From a virus, in the IMG/VR virus record IMGVR_UViG_3300020020_000152, positions 1 through 25,281 of that record: DNA of 25,281 nt, one strand, 5' to 3'. A program made the position numbers and the translations under genes. Below the pieces are notes generated by a model. The model did no database searches and was not told where the DNA came from. It saw only the letters and a list, made by a program, of their open reading frames with translations. Below, piece after piece: positions 1 to 6,185 of the stretch (positions are counted from its first letter, which is position 1; every line of letters starts with the position of its first letter).

Positions 1-326
1 GCCCGGTAATCCGCGACGAGCGACAGAAACGTCTCGTCTTTCTGGAGTTGTTGGATGCGTACTATGCTGTAGCCGGTGATCAGCGCAGCCTGCTGAAGTT
101 TCATCCCTGCGGCGAGGCACCGCGCGAGCGAGTGGTGGGAGGCGTGAATTCGGACTATTGTCCGTGGAGGCGCCGGCCGTGGGAGTGTCATTGCGGCCAT
201 ATCGCCCTCGGTCAAATCGCGCTCGTACGCGACGTGAAAGGGCTTGTTCATGGCGCCTACGAGTCGCAGGCGATCCATCGGCTCGGCGAGGTCGAGCTCC
301 TCAAGCAGGTTCTCTTTTTTGGTCAT
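1..326 (-). CDS. Terminase small subunit-like HTH protein (partial, runs off left edge)
   Basis: An open frame on the minus strand starts with ATG at 326 and stays open to the window edge, so the C-terminus is missing. It begins MTKKENLLEELDLAEPMD. About 60 residues in comes a helix-turn-helix-like stretch containing HHSLARCLAAGMKLQQAA followed by LITGYS and IQQLQKDETF. This pattern (an ageing 'loA.G....eAA..tGys...i..L..d..F' region) is what I associate with phage terminase small subunits and related DNA-binding proteins that recognise packaging sites. The start overlaps the end of the upstream leftward gene by 26 nt, and a GGAGAGG-like sequence lies about 13 nt upstream. The assignment is by pattern only. 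A generic phage HTH protein is the alternative. The large terminase would be expected just left of the window. Confidence 0.6.
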   Translation of the reverse strand, partial: MTKKENLLEELDLAEPMDRLRLVGAMNKPFHVAYERDLTEGDMAAMTLPRPAPPRTIVRIHASHHSLARCLAAGMKLQQAALITGYSIVRIQQLQKDETFLSLVADYR

Positions 327-489
327 AGTTCAGTGACCACCTCTCCGGATGGAACAGTTTGAGCCGCTTATACAGCTCGTTACAGGCGGCGACATCGTGA
401 TCGCTGCGCAGATTCCGTAGCTCTCTGTCGTCGAGGGGTGCTAGCGGGATCTCGGGTGGTCGTCCTCTGGGATGGGGCCGCTCTCGCAT
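301..489 (-). CDS. Small hypothetical protein upstream of terminase-like gene
   Basis: A 62-residue arginine- and proline-rich protein (MRERPHPRGRPPEIPL...) with a C-terminal region containing NELYKRLKLFHPERW. I chose the start at 489, preceded by a GAGAAAG sequence with 5-nt spacing. An in-frame ATG at 537 would add 16 residues, but it lies only about 4 nt from the predicted transcription start at about 541, so it would need leaderless translation. The gene is the first of the leftward transcript, and its 3' end overlaps the terminase-like gene. Function not recognised. The position suggests a packaging or morphogenesis accessory, which is inference. Confidence 0.5.
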   Translation of the reverse strand: MRERPHPRGRPPEIPLAPLDDRELRNLRSDHDVAACNELYKRLKLFHPERWSLNYDQKREPA

Positions 490-547
490 TGGGCTTTCTC
501 GATGTGGCTTATCCGGCGTTAGGGGCTTCGCCCCCACGAGCGCGGGA

Positions 548-576
548 AGTGTACCTCAGGACTGGCCCCGTGTCAA
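548..576 (-). promoter_or_regulatory. Sigma70-type promoter, leftward
   Basis: Read on the minus strand, a perfect -35 box TTGACA (571-576) is followed by 17 bp and a -10 box TACACT (548-553). The predicted start of transcription is near 541, just ahead of the leftward genes at 489 and 326. Spacing is optimal. This is probably a host-polymerase promoter for the terminase-side transcript. Confidence 0.7.
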
Positions 577-585
577 GTAGTTTTT

Positions 586-676
586 GAGCCATATCTAAGA
601 AGGACCAGGGGATAGTATGGCTGGAAGGCTAGGTTTTTCTAGCGGTAGAGCCATATGTTAGACTGGGTTTTTCTAG
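586..676. repeat. Paired short direct repeats in control region
   Basis: GAGCCATAT occurs at 586-594 and 648-656. GGTTTTTCTAG occurs at 632-642 and 666-676, start-to-start 34 bp. The first copy of the second repeat is also bounded by CTAG on both sides (629-632 and 639-642). The set lies just upstream of the leftward promoter and could be binding sites for a phage regulator. Confidence 0.45.
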
Positions 677-900
677 GGGGGTCAACGCGCCCAGCAATAA
701 AAGTTCGTTTTTTGCCCCCCTCCCCTCTTTTAGTTGCGAACTTGCAATCCGTGGGCCACTCGTCATGCGTCCCGCGCATACCAGCCATACGATGAGAGCA
801 TGAGCGGGCGCGGGCCGCGCCATAGTTTTGACACAATGGGTATGTATGATGCACTCGTTCGATCGGGAATGGTCCCGGTCCCAAACGGTGAGTCAGAAAC

Positions 901-1266
901 ATGCAACTCAACATCTTTGTCCCAAAAGCGAACCACACTTTCACGTGCGAGGTGGAGGATCTCCCAGCCGAATCAATCGCATACGCTCTCGATTACGGCA
1001 TTCGCCAGTCCGTGGTCGATACCACCGCCGGCGTAAAGCGAGTGGACTTTACAACCACGGAAGAGTTCAACGCCGAGGCACTCGCGAAAGCCCAAAAGCG
1101 TTGGGATCAAATCGTGAGCGGCAACGTCCCCGGCACGCGCACTCCCAACGTCGAGGCCGCGAAAGCTCGGGAACTCATGAAAGTCGTGGTCGGTGCCAAT
1201 ATGACGGTGGAACAGGCGACCGCGATCCTGCAGGCCGAGGCGGAACGGTTGGCCCAGGCCGCGTAA
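901..1266 (+). CDS. Conserved-type phage early protein, monocistronic
   Basis: A 121-residue protein beginning MQLNIFVPKANHTFTCEVEDL, with a helical C-terminal half ending in a repeated Ala/Glu helix (AILQAEAERLAQAA). The sequence YALDYGIRQSVVD followed by AKAQKRWDQI resembles early proteins I associate with other phages, but no function is known to me. It is the first gene of the rightward arm and is followed directly by a strong intrinsic terminator at 1276-1305, so it is expressed as a single-gene unit. That arrangement often marks an abundant protein. Ribosome binding site is weak (GTGAG about 10 nt upstream). Confidence 0.75.
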   Translation: MQLNIFVPKANHTFTCEVEDLPAESIAYALDYGIRQSVVDTTAGVKRVDFTTTEEFNAEALAKAQKRWDQIVSGNVPGTRTPNVEAAKARELMKVVVGANMTVEQATAILQAEAERLAQAA

Positions 1267-1275
1267 CGAAACCAA

Positions 1276-1305
1276 GGTGGGGCGCAAATGCCCCACCCTT
1301 TTCTT
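1276..1305 (+). terminator. Rho-independent terminator
   Basis: The stem GGTGGGGC (1276-1283) pairs perfectly with GCCCCACC (1290-1297) across the 6-nt loop GCAAAT. It is followed by CTTTTCTT. It sits 9 bp after the stop codon of the 901-1266 gene. Confidence 0.88.
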
Positions 1306-1373
1306 GCGCGCTTGGCCAGGGCCCAGTGTTTAGCTACTAGTTCACTACCTCGACTACCTCGCGGGCACGTCCA

Positions 1374-1414
1374 CTCGATACCTCCGATACCGAAACGGTA
1401 TCGACCATATCGAG
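1374..1414. promoter_or_regulatory. Nested dyad, putative operator
   Basis: The inner inverted repeat is CGATACC (1385-1391), spacer GAAAC, GGTATCG (1397-1403). Outside it, across unmatched 4-bp steps, CTCGATA (1374-1380) pairs with TATCGAG (1408-1414). The inner 19 bp recurs in the opposite orientation at 10831-10849 with 17 of 19 identities, which argues for a protein-binding site. Confidence 0.6.
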
Positions 1415-1481
1415 ACATAATCCTACGTTCCCCTACATAATCATTCCCAAAAAACGCTCCTTCCTCAATCTGTGTGTACTG

Positions 1482-1699
1482 CTTTATAACGCTATATCTC
1501 CTATGTAAACGGTTTTGGCACCCGTGTATGGCTGGCAGGCTCGGGCCAACGCCCCCAGTGGGCATACCTCCCCTCCTTCCTTCCACTTCACACATATATA
1601 TATACAGAGAGGTATCCCAGACGAGGCCTCGACCCTCTTAAACTCCACCCATACACGGGTTGCAAAACCCGTTTCCATAGGAGATGTAGGTTTATAAAG
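1482..1699. repeat. Large imperfect inverted repeat (~218 bp) with AT core
   Basis: The left arm 1493-1531 matches the reverse complement of 1649-1688 at about 35 of 40 aligned positions. The match extends outward to CTTTATAA (1482-1489) against TTATAAAG (1692-1699), and inward to GGGCATACCTC (1560-1570) against GAGGTATCCC (1609-1618). The centre, near 1590, is next to an 11-nt alternating AT run (1594-1604). It could form a long cruciform or RNA hairpin. No transposase or coding sequence lies between the arms. Confidence 0.75.
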
Positions 1700-1847
1700 A
1701 CAAGCACATAGCCTTAGGAAGGTTGTTAATCGCCCACAGTCCCTTTAGGGGCGCACTCGTTAAATCCACAAAAACACCACAATTCCGCCGTAATTTCGCC
1801 ACATCGGTATGGTTTAATGCTCGGAAAGTGAACTGGAGACCACTCAA

Positions 1848-2084
1848 ATGAACGATGCTCTTTGCGAGTGTCATCTGCTGCCGTGTTGCGATTGCTGTCA
1901 GCGCGAAGTCGATTACGTGCGCGGCTCCGTGTGGCACGGAACTGCGAGGATATGTCTGGAATGTTTCTATCAGTGGTACGATCCCGACAACGGAAAAGTT
2001 GACTGCACTGATCCCGTCAGCATTGGAAACTATGTGCGGAGTAAGCACGGACTCCCGCCCCTCAAGCGTTGGCAGAAACGATAG
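1848..2084 (+). CDS. Small Cys-rich, probable zinc-binding protein
   Basis: A 78-residue protein with a dense cysteine cluster near the N-terminus (CECHLLPCCDCC) and a second pair, CLECF, about 30 residues on. This spacing would suit a zinc finger or zinc ribbon. A GGAG sequence precedes the ATG. It is first in a run of very small early genes that share CAAATG-type starts. Function unknown. Small zinc proteins of early phage operons often bind host proteins or nucleic acid, but nothing here shows which. Confidence 0.7.
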   Translation: MNDALCECHLLPCCDCCQREVDYVRGSVWHGTARICLECFYQWYDPDNGKVDCTDPVSIGNYVRSKHGLPPLKRWQKR

Positions 2085-2098
2085 GAAAGGCCATTTAA

Positions 2099-2311
2099 AT
2101 GAACAGCACCTTCACCCTTTCCATCGAAACCACCGAAGGCCAGAGCTTCCAGTACGGTTTCCACCTCGGCACCGACGAACGCCTTGCGCGGCAAATTGCC
2201 GAGGAGAGGTTCCACGCTCGCGTCAACAATGGCCTCCCGGTCATCACCGTTGCCATCTTGCGCGATGGCCGAATGGTTGATTGCTACGGCGGCCGTTGGT
2301 TCGGCCGCTAA
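2099..2311 (+). CDS. Small hypothetical early protein
   Basis: A 70-residue protein beginning MNSTFTLSIETTEGQSF. It has alternating beta-like segments, and the C-terminal VAILRDGRMVDCYGGRW resembles the 'lirdGrvvdvydG.w' ending of small phage hypotheticals. AGGAAAGG lies upstream of the start. No function recognised. A 6-bp GC stem (GCGGCC/GGCCGC, 2289-2308) overlaps its last codons. Confidence 0.7.
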   Translation: MNSTFTLSIETTEGQSFQYGFHLGTDERLARQIAEERFHARVNNGLPVITVAILRDGRMVDCYGGRWFGR

Positions 2312-2332
2312 TCGCCGCTAAAGGTCCGTCAA

Positions 2333-2572
2333 ATGACCAGCAACCTCCCAAACATCAACGGTGCGAGCGTCGTTTATGGCCGCGCCCTTCGCATTCTTGA
2401 GCACATCAATGCTCGCGAGTACGCCCGCCAAGTAGAGGCCAACAAGGGCCGCAAACTCCGCAGCTATCGTCCGCCGTATGACGCCGACCTCCTCGTTAAC
2501 GCCATGAACAAAGGTGACGAGGAAATGCTTAAGGGGCTGGTCGCAAGCTACGCCTATCACATCTACAATTGA
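2333..2572 (+). CDS. Small hypothetical early protein
   Basis: A 79-residue, mainly helical basic protein with segments RALRILEHINAREYARQ and LLVNAMNKGDEEMLKGL. Not recognised. The start ATG follows AAAGGTCCGTCAA and lies 21 bp after the previous stop codon. It is in the same direction and spacing as its neighbours, so probably one operon. Confidence 0.65.
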   Translation: MTSNLPNINGASVVYGRALRILEHINAREYARQVEANKGRKLRSYRPPYDADLLVNAMNKGDEEMLKGLVASYAYHIYN

Positions 2573-2583
2573 GCCCGCTCAAA

Positions 2584-2787
2584 ATGAAGACACTCAACAA
2601 GATACCCCTCAAACCCGGAACCACAGTCACGTTTGAGTACCCGCTCCGCCGCGGCTACACCACTGTCCGCGGCACCGTGCTCGAGCCCAGTGAATACACC
2701 GCTCCGTGGGAGGTCCGTGTTCAGTGGGACGACGGCTACGGCATCACTAACATCGAGCGCGAGAGGATAAGTGAGGTCTCCCAATGA
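2584..2787 (+). CDS. Small hypothetical beta-rich protein
   Basis: A 67-residue protein starting MKTLNKIPLKPGTTVTFEYP, with beta-strand-like repeats and the segment WEVRVQWDDGYG, suggestive of a small barrel or SH3/KOW-like fold. I chose the ATG at 2584 because it sits in the same CTCAAAATG context as neighbouring starts. A TTG at 2569 would add five residues. The stop overlaps the next start. Confidence 0.65.
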   Translation: MKTLNKIPLKPGTTVTFEYPLRRGYTTVRGTVLEPSEYTAPWEVRVQWDDGYGITNIERERISEVSQ

Positions 2788-3002
2788 AAACTATTCTCAT
2801 CTCTAACGAGGCCATGGACGCTATTCGCTCCGCGGCCGATCAAAGCTTCAAACAAACCGCGAAGCGAGTACCTCCCAATTGGTGGAGGCTGAGCCTCGCT
2901 GATGAGACATTCGAGCAGCTCCTCGACCGTCGCCTCGAAGATGAGAGCTGGTCAGACACTATCATCCGCGTAATCTCGACCAGCAAAGGGGGCACTCAAT
3001 AA
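2784..3002 (+). CDS. Small hypothetical protein
   Basis: A 72-residue protein, MKTILISNEAMDAIRSAADQ..., mostly helical, with an acidic middle (LEDESWSD). It overlaps the preceding gene by 4 nt, a sign of translational coupling. The segment FEQLLDRRLEDESWSDTIIRVIS resembles the second half of small antitoxin-like or ribbon-helix-helix proteins, but too weakly to assign. Confidence 0.6.
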   Translation: MKTILISNEAMDAIRSAADQSFKQTAKRVPPNWWRLSLADETFEQLLDRRLEDESWSDTIIRVISTSKGGTQ

Positions 3003-3003
3003 A

Positions 3004-3126
3004 ATGAGAATGAACCTACGTTGCTGGTGGTTTGGACATTGGTGGGTGTTTGTGGTGGAGCAGCCGCCCGATTTAGGCACTTGGGTTTGCTGCCAATGTG
3101 GCAAAAGCTGGGAGAGCCGCTCATGA
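3004..3126 (+). CDS. Very small zinc-ribbon-like protein
   Basis: A 40-residue open frame starts 1 nt after the previous stop. The sequence begins MRMNLRCWWFGHWWVF and ends with CCQCGKSWESRS. A Cys and His in the RCWWFGH part and the C-terminal CxxCG-type knuckle fit a tiny zinc ribbon, a design often seen in phage genomes. It fills an otherwise empty gap in the operon. Confidence 0.55.
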   Translation: MRMNLRCWWFGHWWVFVVEQPPDLGTWVCCQCGKSWESRS

Positions 3127-3160
3127 CAGAGAGTATCAAAGGGGCTAATGGAGAGTTTCA

Positions 3161-3535
3161 ATGAGGCGAGTCGTAATTGAGTCGCCCTTCGCAGGCGACA
3201 TTGCAGGCAACGTGCTCTACGCACGCCACGCTATGCGTGATAGCCTCGACCACGGCGAAGCTCCAATTGCTTCGCACCTTATCTACACTCAGCCCGGTAT
3301 CCTCGACGACACTATAGATAAAGAGCGCGATCAGGGTATCCAGGCAGGATACGAGTGGATGCACGCGAGCGATTTAGTCGCCTTCTACGTCGACCGCGGC
3401 TGGTCCAAGGGGATGCTCCGAGCACTCAAGATGGCGCGCATTCTCAAGAAGCCGGTCGAGGTGCGGTCGCTCTCCGGTAACACCGCGATCACAGACGAAT
3501 TCGCCAAAAAGTTTTTAGAGGACTGGCCAACGTGA
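3161..3535 (+). CDS. DUF7768-like / nucleoside 2-deoxyribosyltransferase-like protein
   Basis: A 124-residue protein with the N-terminal pattern VVIESPFAGDIAGN, followed by YARHAMRDSLDHGEAPIASH, YTQPGILDD and a later AFYVDRGWSKGMLRAL. This is the conserved layout of a phage/bacterial family (DUF7768) related in fold to nucleoside 2-deoxyribosyltransferases and the DUF4406/DUF1937 proteins. These have a Rossmann-like core that binds nucleotide-type ligands. Enzyme activity is unproven in the family as far as I know; a role in nucleotide metabolism is inference. The start is supported by GGAGAG 6 nt upstream. The 3' end overlaps the next gene by 4 nt. Confidence 0.75.
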   Translation: MRRVVIESPFAGDIAGNVLYARHAMRDSLDHGEAPIASHLIYTQPGILDDTIDKERDQGIQAGYEWMHASDLVAFYVDRGWSKGMLRALKMARILKKPVEVRSLSGNTAITDEFAKKFLEDWPT

Positions 3536-3801
3536 GCGTCAAAGACTCTTTCGACCGCTTCAAGTCGTTCGTGGCGGGGCTCGAATACAGCCCCGACACC
3601 CTCGCCCTGGATAAAGCCCTGGGCGAGGCCTCGAACTTACTCTACGACACTCGTATCAAGATCGATGTAGAGTGGGCAAAGGCCCGCTCTCAACCAGCGC
3701 GGCGCGCAGTATCACTGCTTAGCGCCCTGGGTATCACAGACGACGAGATTGCCGACGCTCTCGCGGCCGTTCGAGAGCAAAACTCGGGAGACCGTAAATG
3801 A
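3532..3801 (+). CDS. Hypothetical helical protein
   Basis: An 89-residue acidic, helical protein with a GTG start overlapping the previous stop (GTGA). The C-terminal part, ALGITDDEIADALAAVRE, reads like a helix-turn-helix or UBA-like helical pair. Not recognised. The 3' end overlaps the following small gene by 4 nt, so the genes appear translationally coupled. Confidence 0.6.
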   Translation: MSVKDSFDRFKSFVAGLEYSPDTLALDKALGEASNLLYDTRIKIDVEWAKARSQPARRAVSLLSALGITDDEIADALAAVREQNSGDRK

Positions 3802-3929
3802 CCCTCAAGCGAAAGCGGCGAGTGCGCCGAACCCGCGCTCCTAAGTACGTCTTTGTACTGCGGGCTGGACAGTTCATAAAGATTCGCCTGCGCCGCGTTC
3901 ACGCCTTCTTTCTAGAGGAGTCAAAGTAA
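3798..3929 (+). CDS. Very small basic protein
   Basis: A 43-residue protein with a strongly basic N-terminus (MTLKRKRRVRRTRAPKY) and a hydrophobic-basic second half. It overlaps its neighbours at both ends (ATGA upstream, TAATG downstream), which supports it as a real gene filling the gap. The charge suggests nucleic-acid binding; function unknown. Confidence 0.55.
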   Translation: MTLKRKRRVRRTRAPKYVFVLRAGQFIKIRLRRVHAFFLEESK

Positions 3930-4156
3930 TGACTCTTGCACAACAGTTCGCACTCAAGTGGGCAGCGCGTCAGCCACCACACCTTCACCTCTCAGCCTCC
4001 AACCTCGCTCGACGCTACGTCGATGAAAAGGTAATAATCAAGCGAAGCTTTAACGAGCTATTGTTCGAGTACACGTTCTCTGATGGCTCAATCGCCAGGA
4101 CGCACGGTAAAGGGCGATCATTCAAGATAGTGGAGCCCGCCAATGTACACTCTTGA
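3929..4156 (+). CDS. Small hypothetical protein
   Basis: A 75-residue protein beginning MTLAQQFALKWAARQPPHLH and ending with a beta-like FEYTFSDGSIARTHGKGRSF stretch. AGAGGAG about 7 nt upstream gives a good ribosome site. Not recognised. It overlaps the helicase start by 14 nt and so probably helps couple helicase translation. Confidence 0.6.
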   Translation: MTLAQQFALKWAARQPPHLHLSASNLARRYVDEKVIIKRSFNELLFEYTFSDGSIARTHGKGRSFKIVEPANVHS

Positions 4157-5642
4157 AACTGATGGCCGAGTCCTCGAGGCCACCGAAGAGCAAACTGCTA
4201 TCATCGACTTCGCTCGAGACCGATCTTCCGCAGCTAACATCCTTATAAACGCTCTCGCGGGCGCGGCCAAGACCTCTACGCTGAGGTTCCTGTGCAAGTA
4301 CCTACCAGTCGAGCCGACTCTGTCGGTCGCGTTCAACAAGCGCATCGCAGATGAAATGACCAGGGTGCTTCCTGGTCACGTCCGCTGTGCCACTATGAAC
4401 TCAGTTGGGCACAGGGTTTGGGCCGCGGCCACGGGCAAGCGCCTCGTGCTCGATACCAAGAAGAACTACAATCTTGTCAAGAACGAGATCGACAACCTTC
4501 CGCGGCGCCTGCGTCAGGAGGCCTATGACGCTATGGGAGACCTCATCAAGACGGTCTCGCGGGCGAAGCTCTCGGGCTATGTGCCCTCCGGCACCGGCCA
4601 GGGTAAATCGGTCCTCACCGCGAGCGAGTTTTTCGGCTCTCTCGAAGAGGAGCCTGATGACTGGTTCTGCCAGATGGTCAACTCTGTACTCGTCGCGGGC
4701 ATCAGACAGTCCTACGGCGGGTTGATCGACTTCGACGATCAGATCTACATGCCAACCCTCTTCGGGGGCTCCTTCCCACAGCACGCTCGGGTGATGGTAG
4801 ACGAGGCCCAAGATCTCAGTCCACTGAACCACGCTATGGTCGACAAGCTTGTGGGGCCGCACACCCATCTCATAGCGGTCGGCGATCCCTGGCAAAGCAT
4901 CTACGCTTTCCGTGGCGCCGACACGAGGTCGATGAGCTATCTTCGAGACCGCTTTTCAATGCACGAGATGACGCTGAGCGTCTCGTTCCGCTGTCCAATC
5001 ACAGTTGTCAAGAACGCCCACGGTCGAGTGCCACATATGCGCTGGCCCAAGTGGGCCAAAGAAGGCCAGGTCACAATTCTATCTGAATGGAGCGCCAAGG
5101 ATGTTCCAGACAATAGTGCTATTATCTGTCGTAATAATGCTCCTCTACTTAGTTGCGCTCTTGCACTGCTCAGAGCTGGGCGTGGCGTGCATCTTATCGG
5201 GACTGACCTTGGGCCTCAGCTTGTACGCGCTCTTAAGAAGCTAAGTGACGATATGCAGCTCTCACAGGAGAAAGTTCATGAAGCCATCAATCTCTGGGAA
5301 GCGGACAAGCTTCGCAAAGCTCGCAACGCAGGAACAGTCGCGGATAAGGCTGAGTGTTTACGCGTTTTCGCAGACTTCGGACCCACTCTCGGAGCAGCTA
5401 TTGCATACTGCGAGCGCCTCTTTTCGAGCAAAGGACCCATCCAGCTTCTATCAGGACATAAGGCAAAAGGGCTTGAGTGGCAGACTGTATATCACTTGGA
5501 CCCCCATCGAATACCTTCGCCCTGGTCCAAGGAGGGGGAGGCACTTGAGCAAGAACTTAACGTCCGCTATGTAATCGAGACGCGGGCGAAGGAGTCGTTG
5601 TTCTTCGTCCGGCTGGACGAACTCACAAAGGACACAGTATGA
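4143..5642 (+). CDS. UvrD/Rep-like superfamily 1 DNA helicase
   Basis: A 499-residue protein with the SF1A helicase motifs in order. There is a Q-like EQTAIIDFA near the N-terminus. Walker A, INALAGAAKTST, has Lys43; the residue before Lys is Ala rather than Gly. Walker B is VMVDEAQD (Asp220-Glu221). Motif III is VGDPWQSIYAFRGAD, with SFRC following. Motif V is SGHKAKGLEW and motif VI is RYVIETRAKESLFFV near the C-terminus. The family translocates 3'-5' on DNA using ATP. In phages such proteins help replication restart, recombination or initiation. At about 500 residues it is a short member lacking the large 2B insertions of UvrD, more like Dda-sized or F-box-type phage helicases. It sits at the end of the small early genes and overlaps both neighbours by 4-14 nt. 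Confidence 0.93.
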   Translation: MYTLETDGRVLEATEEQTAIIDFARDRSSAANILINALAGAAKTSTLRFLCKYLPVEPTLSVAFNKRIADEMTRVLPGHVRCATMNSVGHRVWAAATGKRLVLDTKKNYNLVKNEIDNLPRRLRQEAYDAMGDLIKTVSRAKLSGYVPSGTGQGKSVLTASEFFGSLEEEPDDWFCQMVNSVLVAGIRQSYGGLIDFDDQIYMPTLFGGSFPQHARVMVDEAQDLSPLNHAMVDKLVGPHTHLIAVGDPWQSIYAFRGADTRSMSYLRDRFSMHEMTLSVSFRCPITVVKNAHGRVPHMRWPKWAKEGQVTILSEWSAKDVPDNSAIICRNNAPLLSCALALLRAGRGVHLIGTDLGPQLVRALKKLSDDMQLSQEKVHEAINLWEADKLRKARNAGTVADKAECLRVFADFGPTLGAAIAYCERLFSSKGPIQLLSGHKAKGLEWQTVYHLDPHRIPSPWSKEGEALEQELNVRYVIETRAKESLFFVRLDELTKDTV

Positions 5643-5956
5643 GTTATAACAAATCTCCCCTCGCCTTCGATGACATTGCCGAGGCATTCGAGCGCGCCCT
5701 TAACTCTCCTAAGGGCGTGCGAATATCCTGTGCGAATAGGGGCGCAGCAATCGTGCTGCGCTCCCGCTTCAACTACTTCAGGAAGCTTAACCGAGAGGAC
5801 AACAAACGGACCTACCCGACCGATCATCACCTGTGGAACCGCTCACCCTACGACAAGCTCATCCTGCGCGTGCCGCCGAAGGGCGGGCCCGAGGAGGCTG
5901 TTCTCTACATCGAGCCGCGCTCGATAGATGATATGACTATAGAGGAGATAGAGTGA
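5639..5956 (+). CDS. Hypothetical protein downstream of helicase
   Basis: A 105-residue protein with an ATG overlapping the helicase stop (ATGA). It has a Ser/Arg-rich middle (NRGAAIVLRSRFNYFRKLNRED), a segment YDKLILRVPPKGGPEEAVLYIEPR, and an acidic tail. The middle resembles small phage proteins of unknown role with a beta-hairpin fold. No function recognised; coupling to the helicase is clear from the overlap. Confidence 0.65.
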   Translation: MSYNKSPLAFDDIAEAFERALNSPKGVRISCANRGAAIVLRSRFNYFRKLNREDNKRTYPTDHHLWNRSPYDKLILRVPPKGGPEEAVLYIEPRSIDDMTIEEIE

Positions 5957-6066
5957 TGCTGCTCGGCCTACCCCCGCGACTCGAGTTCGACTTTATCCTG
6001 ATGGGCGTCTGGATAGCCGTTGTGCTGGCTATTTGTGTCATAGGCTTGGTCATGTTCCTGCGCTGA
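5956..6066 (+). CDS. Very small single-span membrane protein
   Basis: A 36-residue open frame, ATG overlapping the previous TGA. After a short N-terminal part (MLLGLPPRLEFDF) there is one strongly hydrophobic segment of about 20 residues, rich in I, V, L and A. GAGGAGATAGAG upstream is a good ribosome site. It is the last gene before the promoter at 6098. Possibly an early membrane-acting peptide; function unknown. Confidence 0.6.
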   Translation: MLLGLPPRLEFDFILMGVWIAVVLAICVIGLVMFLR

Positions 6067-6097
6067 CAAATAAATGTGAGAACTGTGTCGATTTTGA

Positions 6098-6126
6098 TTG
6101 ACAACCTAGTCCGGTTGTGCAACAAT
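6098..6126 (+). promoter_or_regulatory. Sigma70-type promoter for the 6186 gene
   Basis: Perfect TTGACA (6098-6103), 17-bp spacer, AACAAT (6121-6126, four matches to consensus). The start of transcription would be near 6133, giving a leader of about 50 nt before ATG 6186. Together with the downstream terminator this makes a one-gene transcription unit inside the early arm. Confidence 0.65.
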
Positions 6127-6142
6127 GCCCGAACCATACGAA

Positions 6143-6157
6143 ACACCGTATCGGTAC
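6143..6157. promoter_or_regulatory. Possible operator-like dyad in leader
   Basis: ACCG-TAT-CGGT (6145-6155) has the same ACCG-nnn-CGGT core as the dyad at 1388-1400 and lies within about 12 bp of the predicted transcription start. The arms are only 4 bp, so this is a weak call. Confidence 0.3.
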
Positions 6158-6185
6158 CACTCGACGCCAAACCCAGGAGGTAACA

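Larger units (their letters stand above)
541..900. other. Divergent intergenic control region
   Basis: This is the boundary between the leftward terminase-side genes and the rightward early arm. It holds the leftward promoter at 548-576 and two sets of short direct repeats (GAGCCATAT at 586 and 648; GGTTTTTCTAG at 632 and 666). It also has a run of GC-rich and T-rich patches around 675-730, where G6 and C6 tracts flank TTTTTT. A TTGACA at 828-833 lacks a well-spaced -10 box. Open frames here overlap each other on both strands and have no convincing ribosome sites, so I do not call a gene. Confidence 0.5.
1306..1847. other. 540-bp non-coding block with dyads; candidate origin or control region
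   Basis: No credible gene is present on either strand; the open frames here lack ribosome sites and overlap the repeats. The block contains short direct repeats (CTACCTCG twice near 1345-1360), a 41-bp nested dyad (1374-1414), and a very large imperfect inverted repeat (1482-1699) with an alternating AT core. After that come about 150 bp with no obvious motif leading to the small-gene operon. Its size, symmetry and position at the start of the replication arm make it the best candidate in the window for a replication origin or master regulatory region; this is inference. Confidence 0.5.

Noticed and set aside
828-856. TTGACA at 828-833 as an early rightward promoter
   Set aside because: No -10 box lies at 16-18 bp; TATGAT at 845-850 is only 11 bp away. 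The real early promoter is not clear to me.
1107-1595. 162-codon leftward frame
   Set aside because: It runs antisense through the 901-1266 gene, its terminator, the 41-bp dyad and the large inverted repeat, and its product has no domain pattern.
1482-1699. Large inverted repeat as terminal repeats of an insertion sequence
   Set aside because: Only about 118 bp lie between the arms, with no transposase and no target-site duplication seen.
4401-4895. 164-codon leftward frame inside the helicase gene
   Set aside because: It is antisense to conserved helicase motifs; high GC in codon third positions gives long antisense frames by chance.
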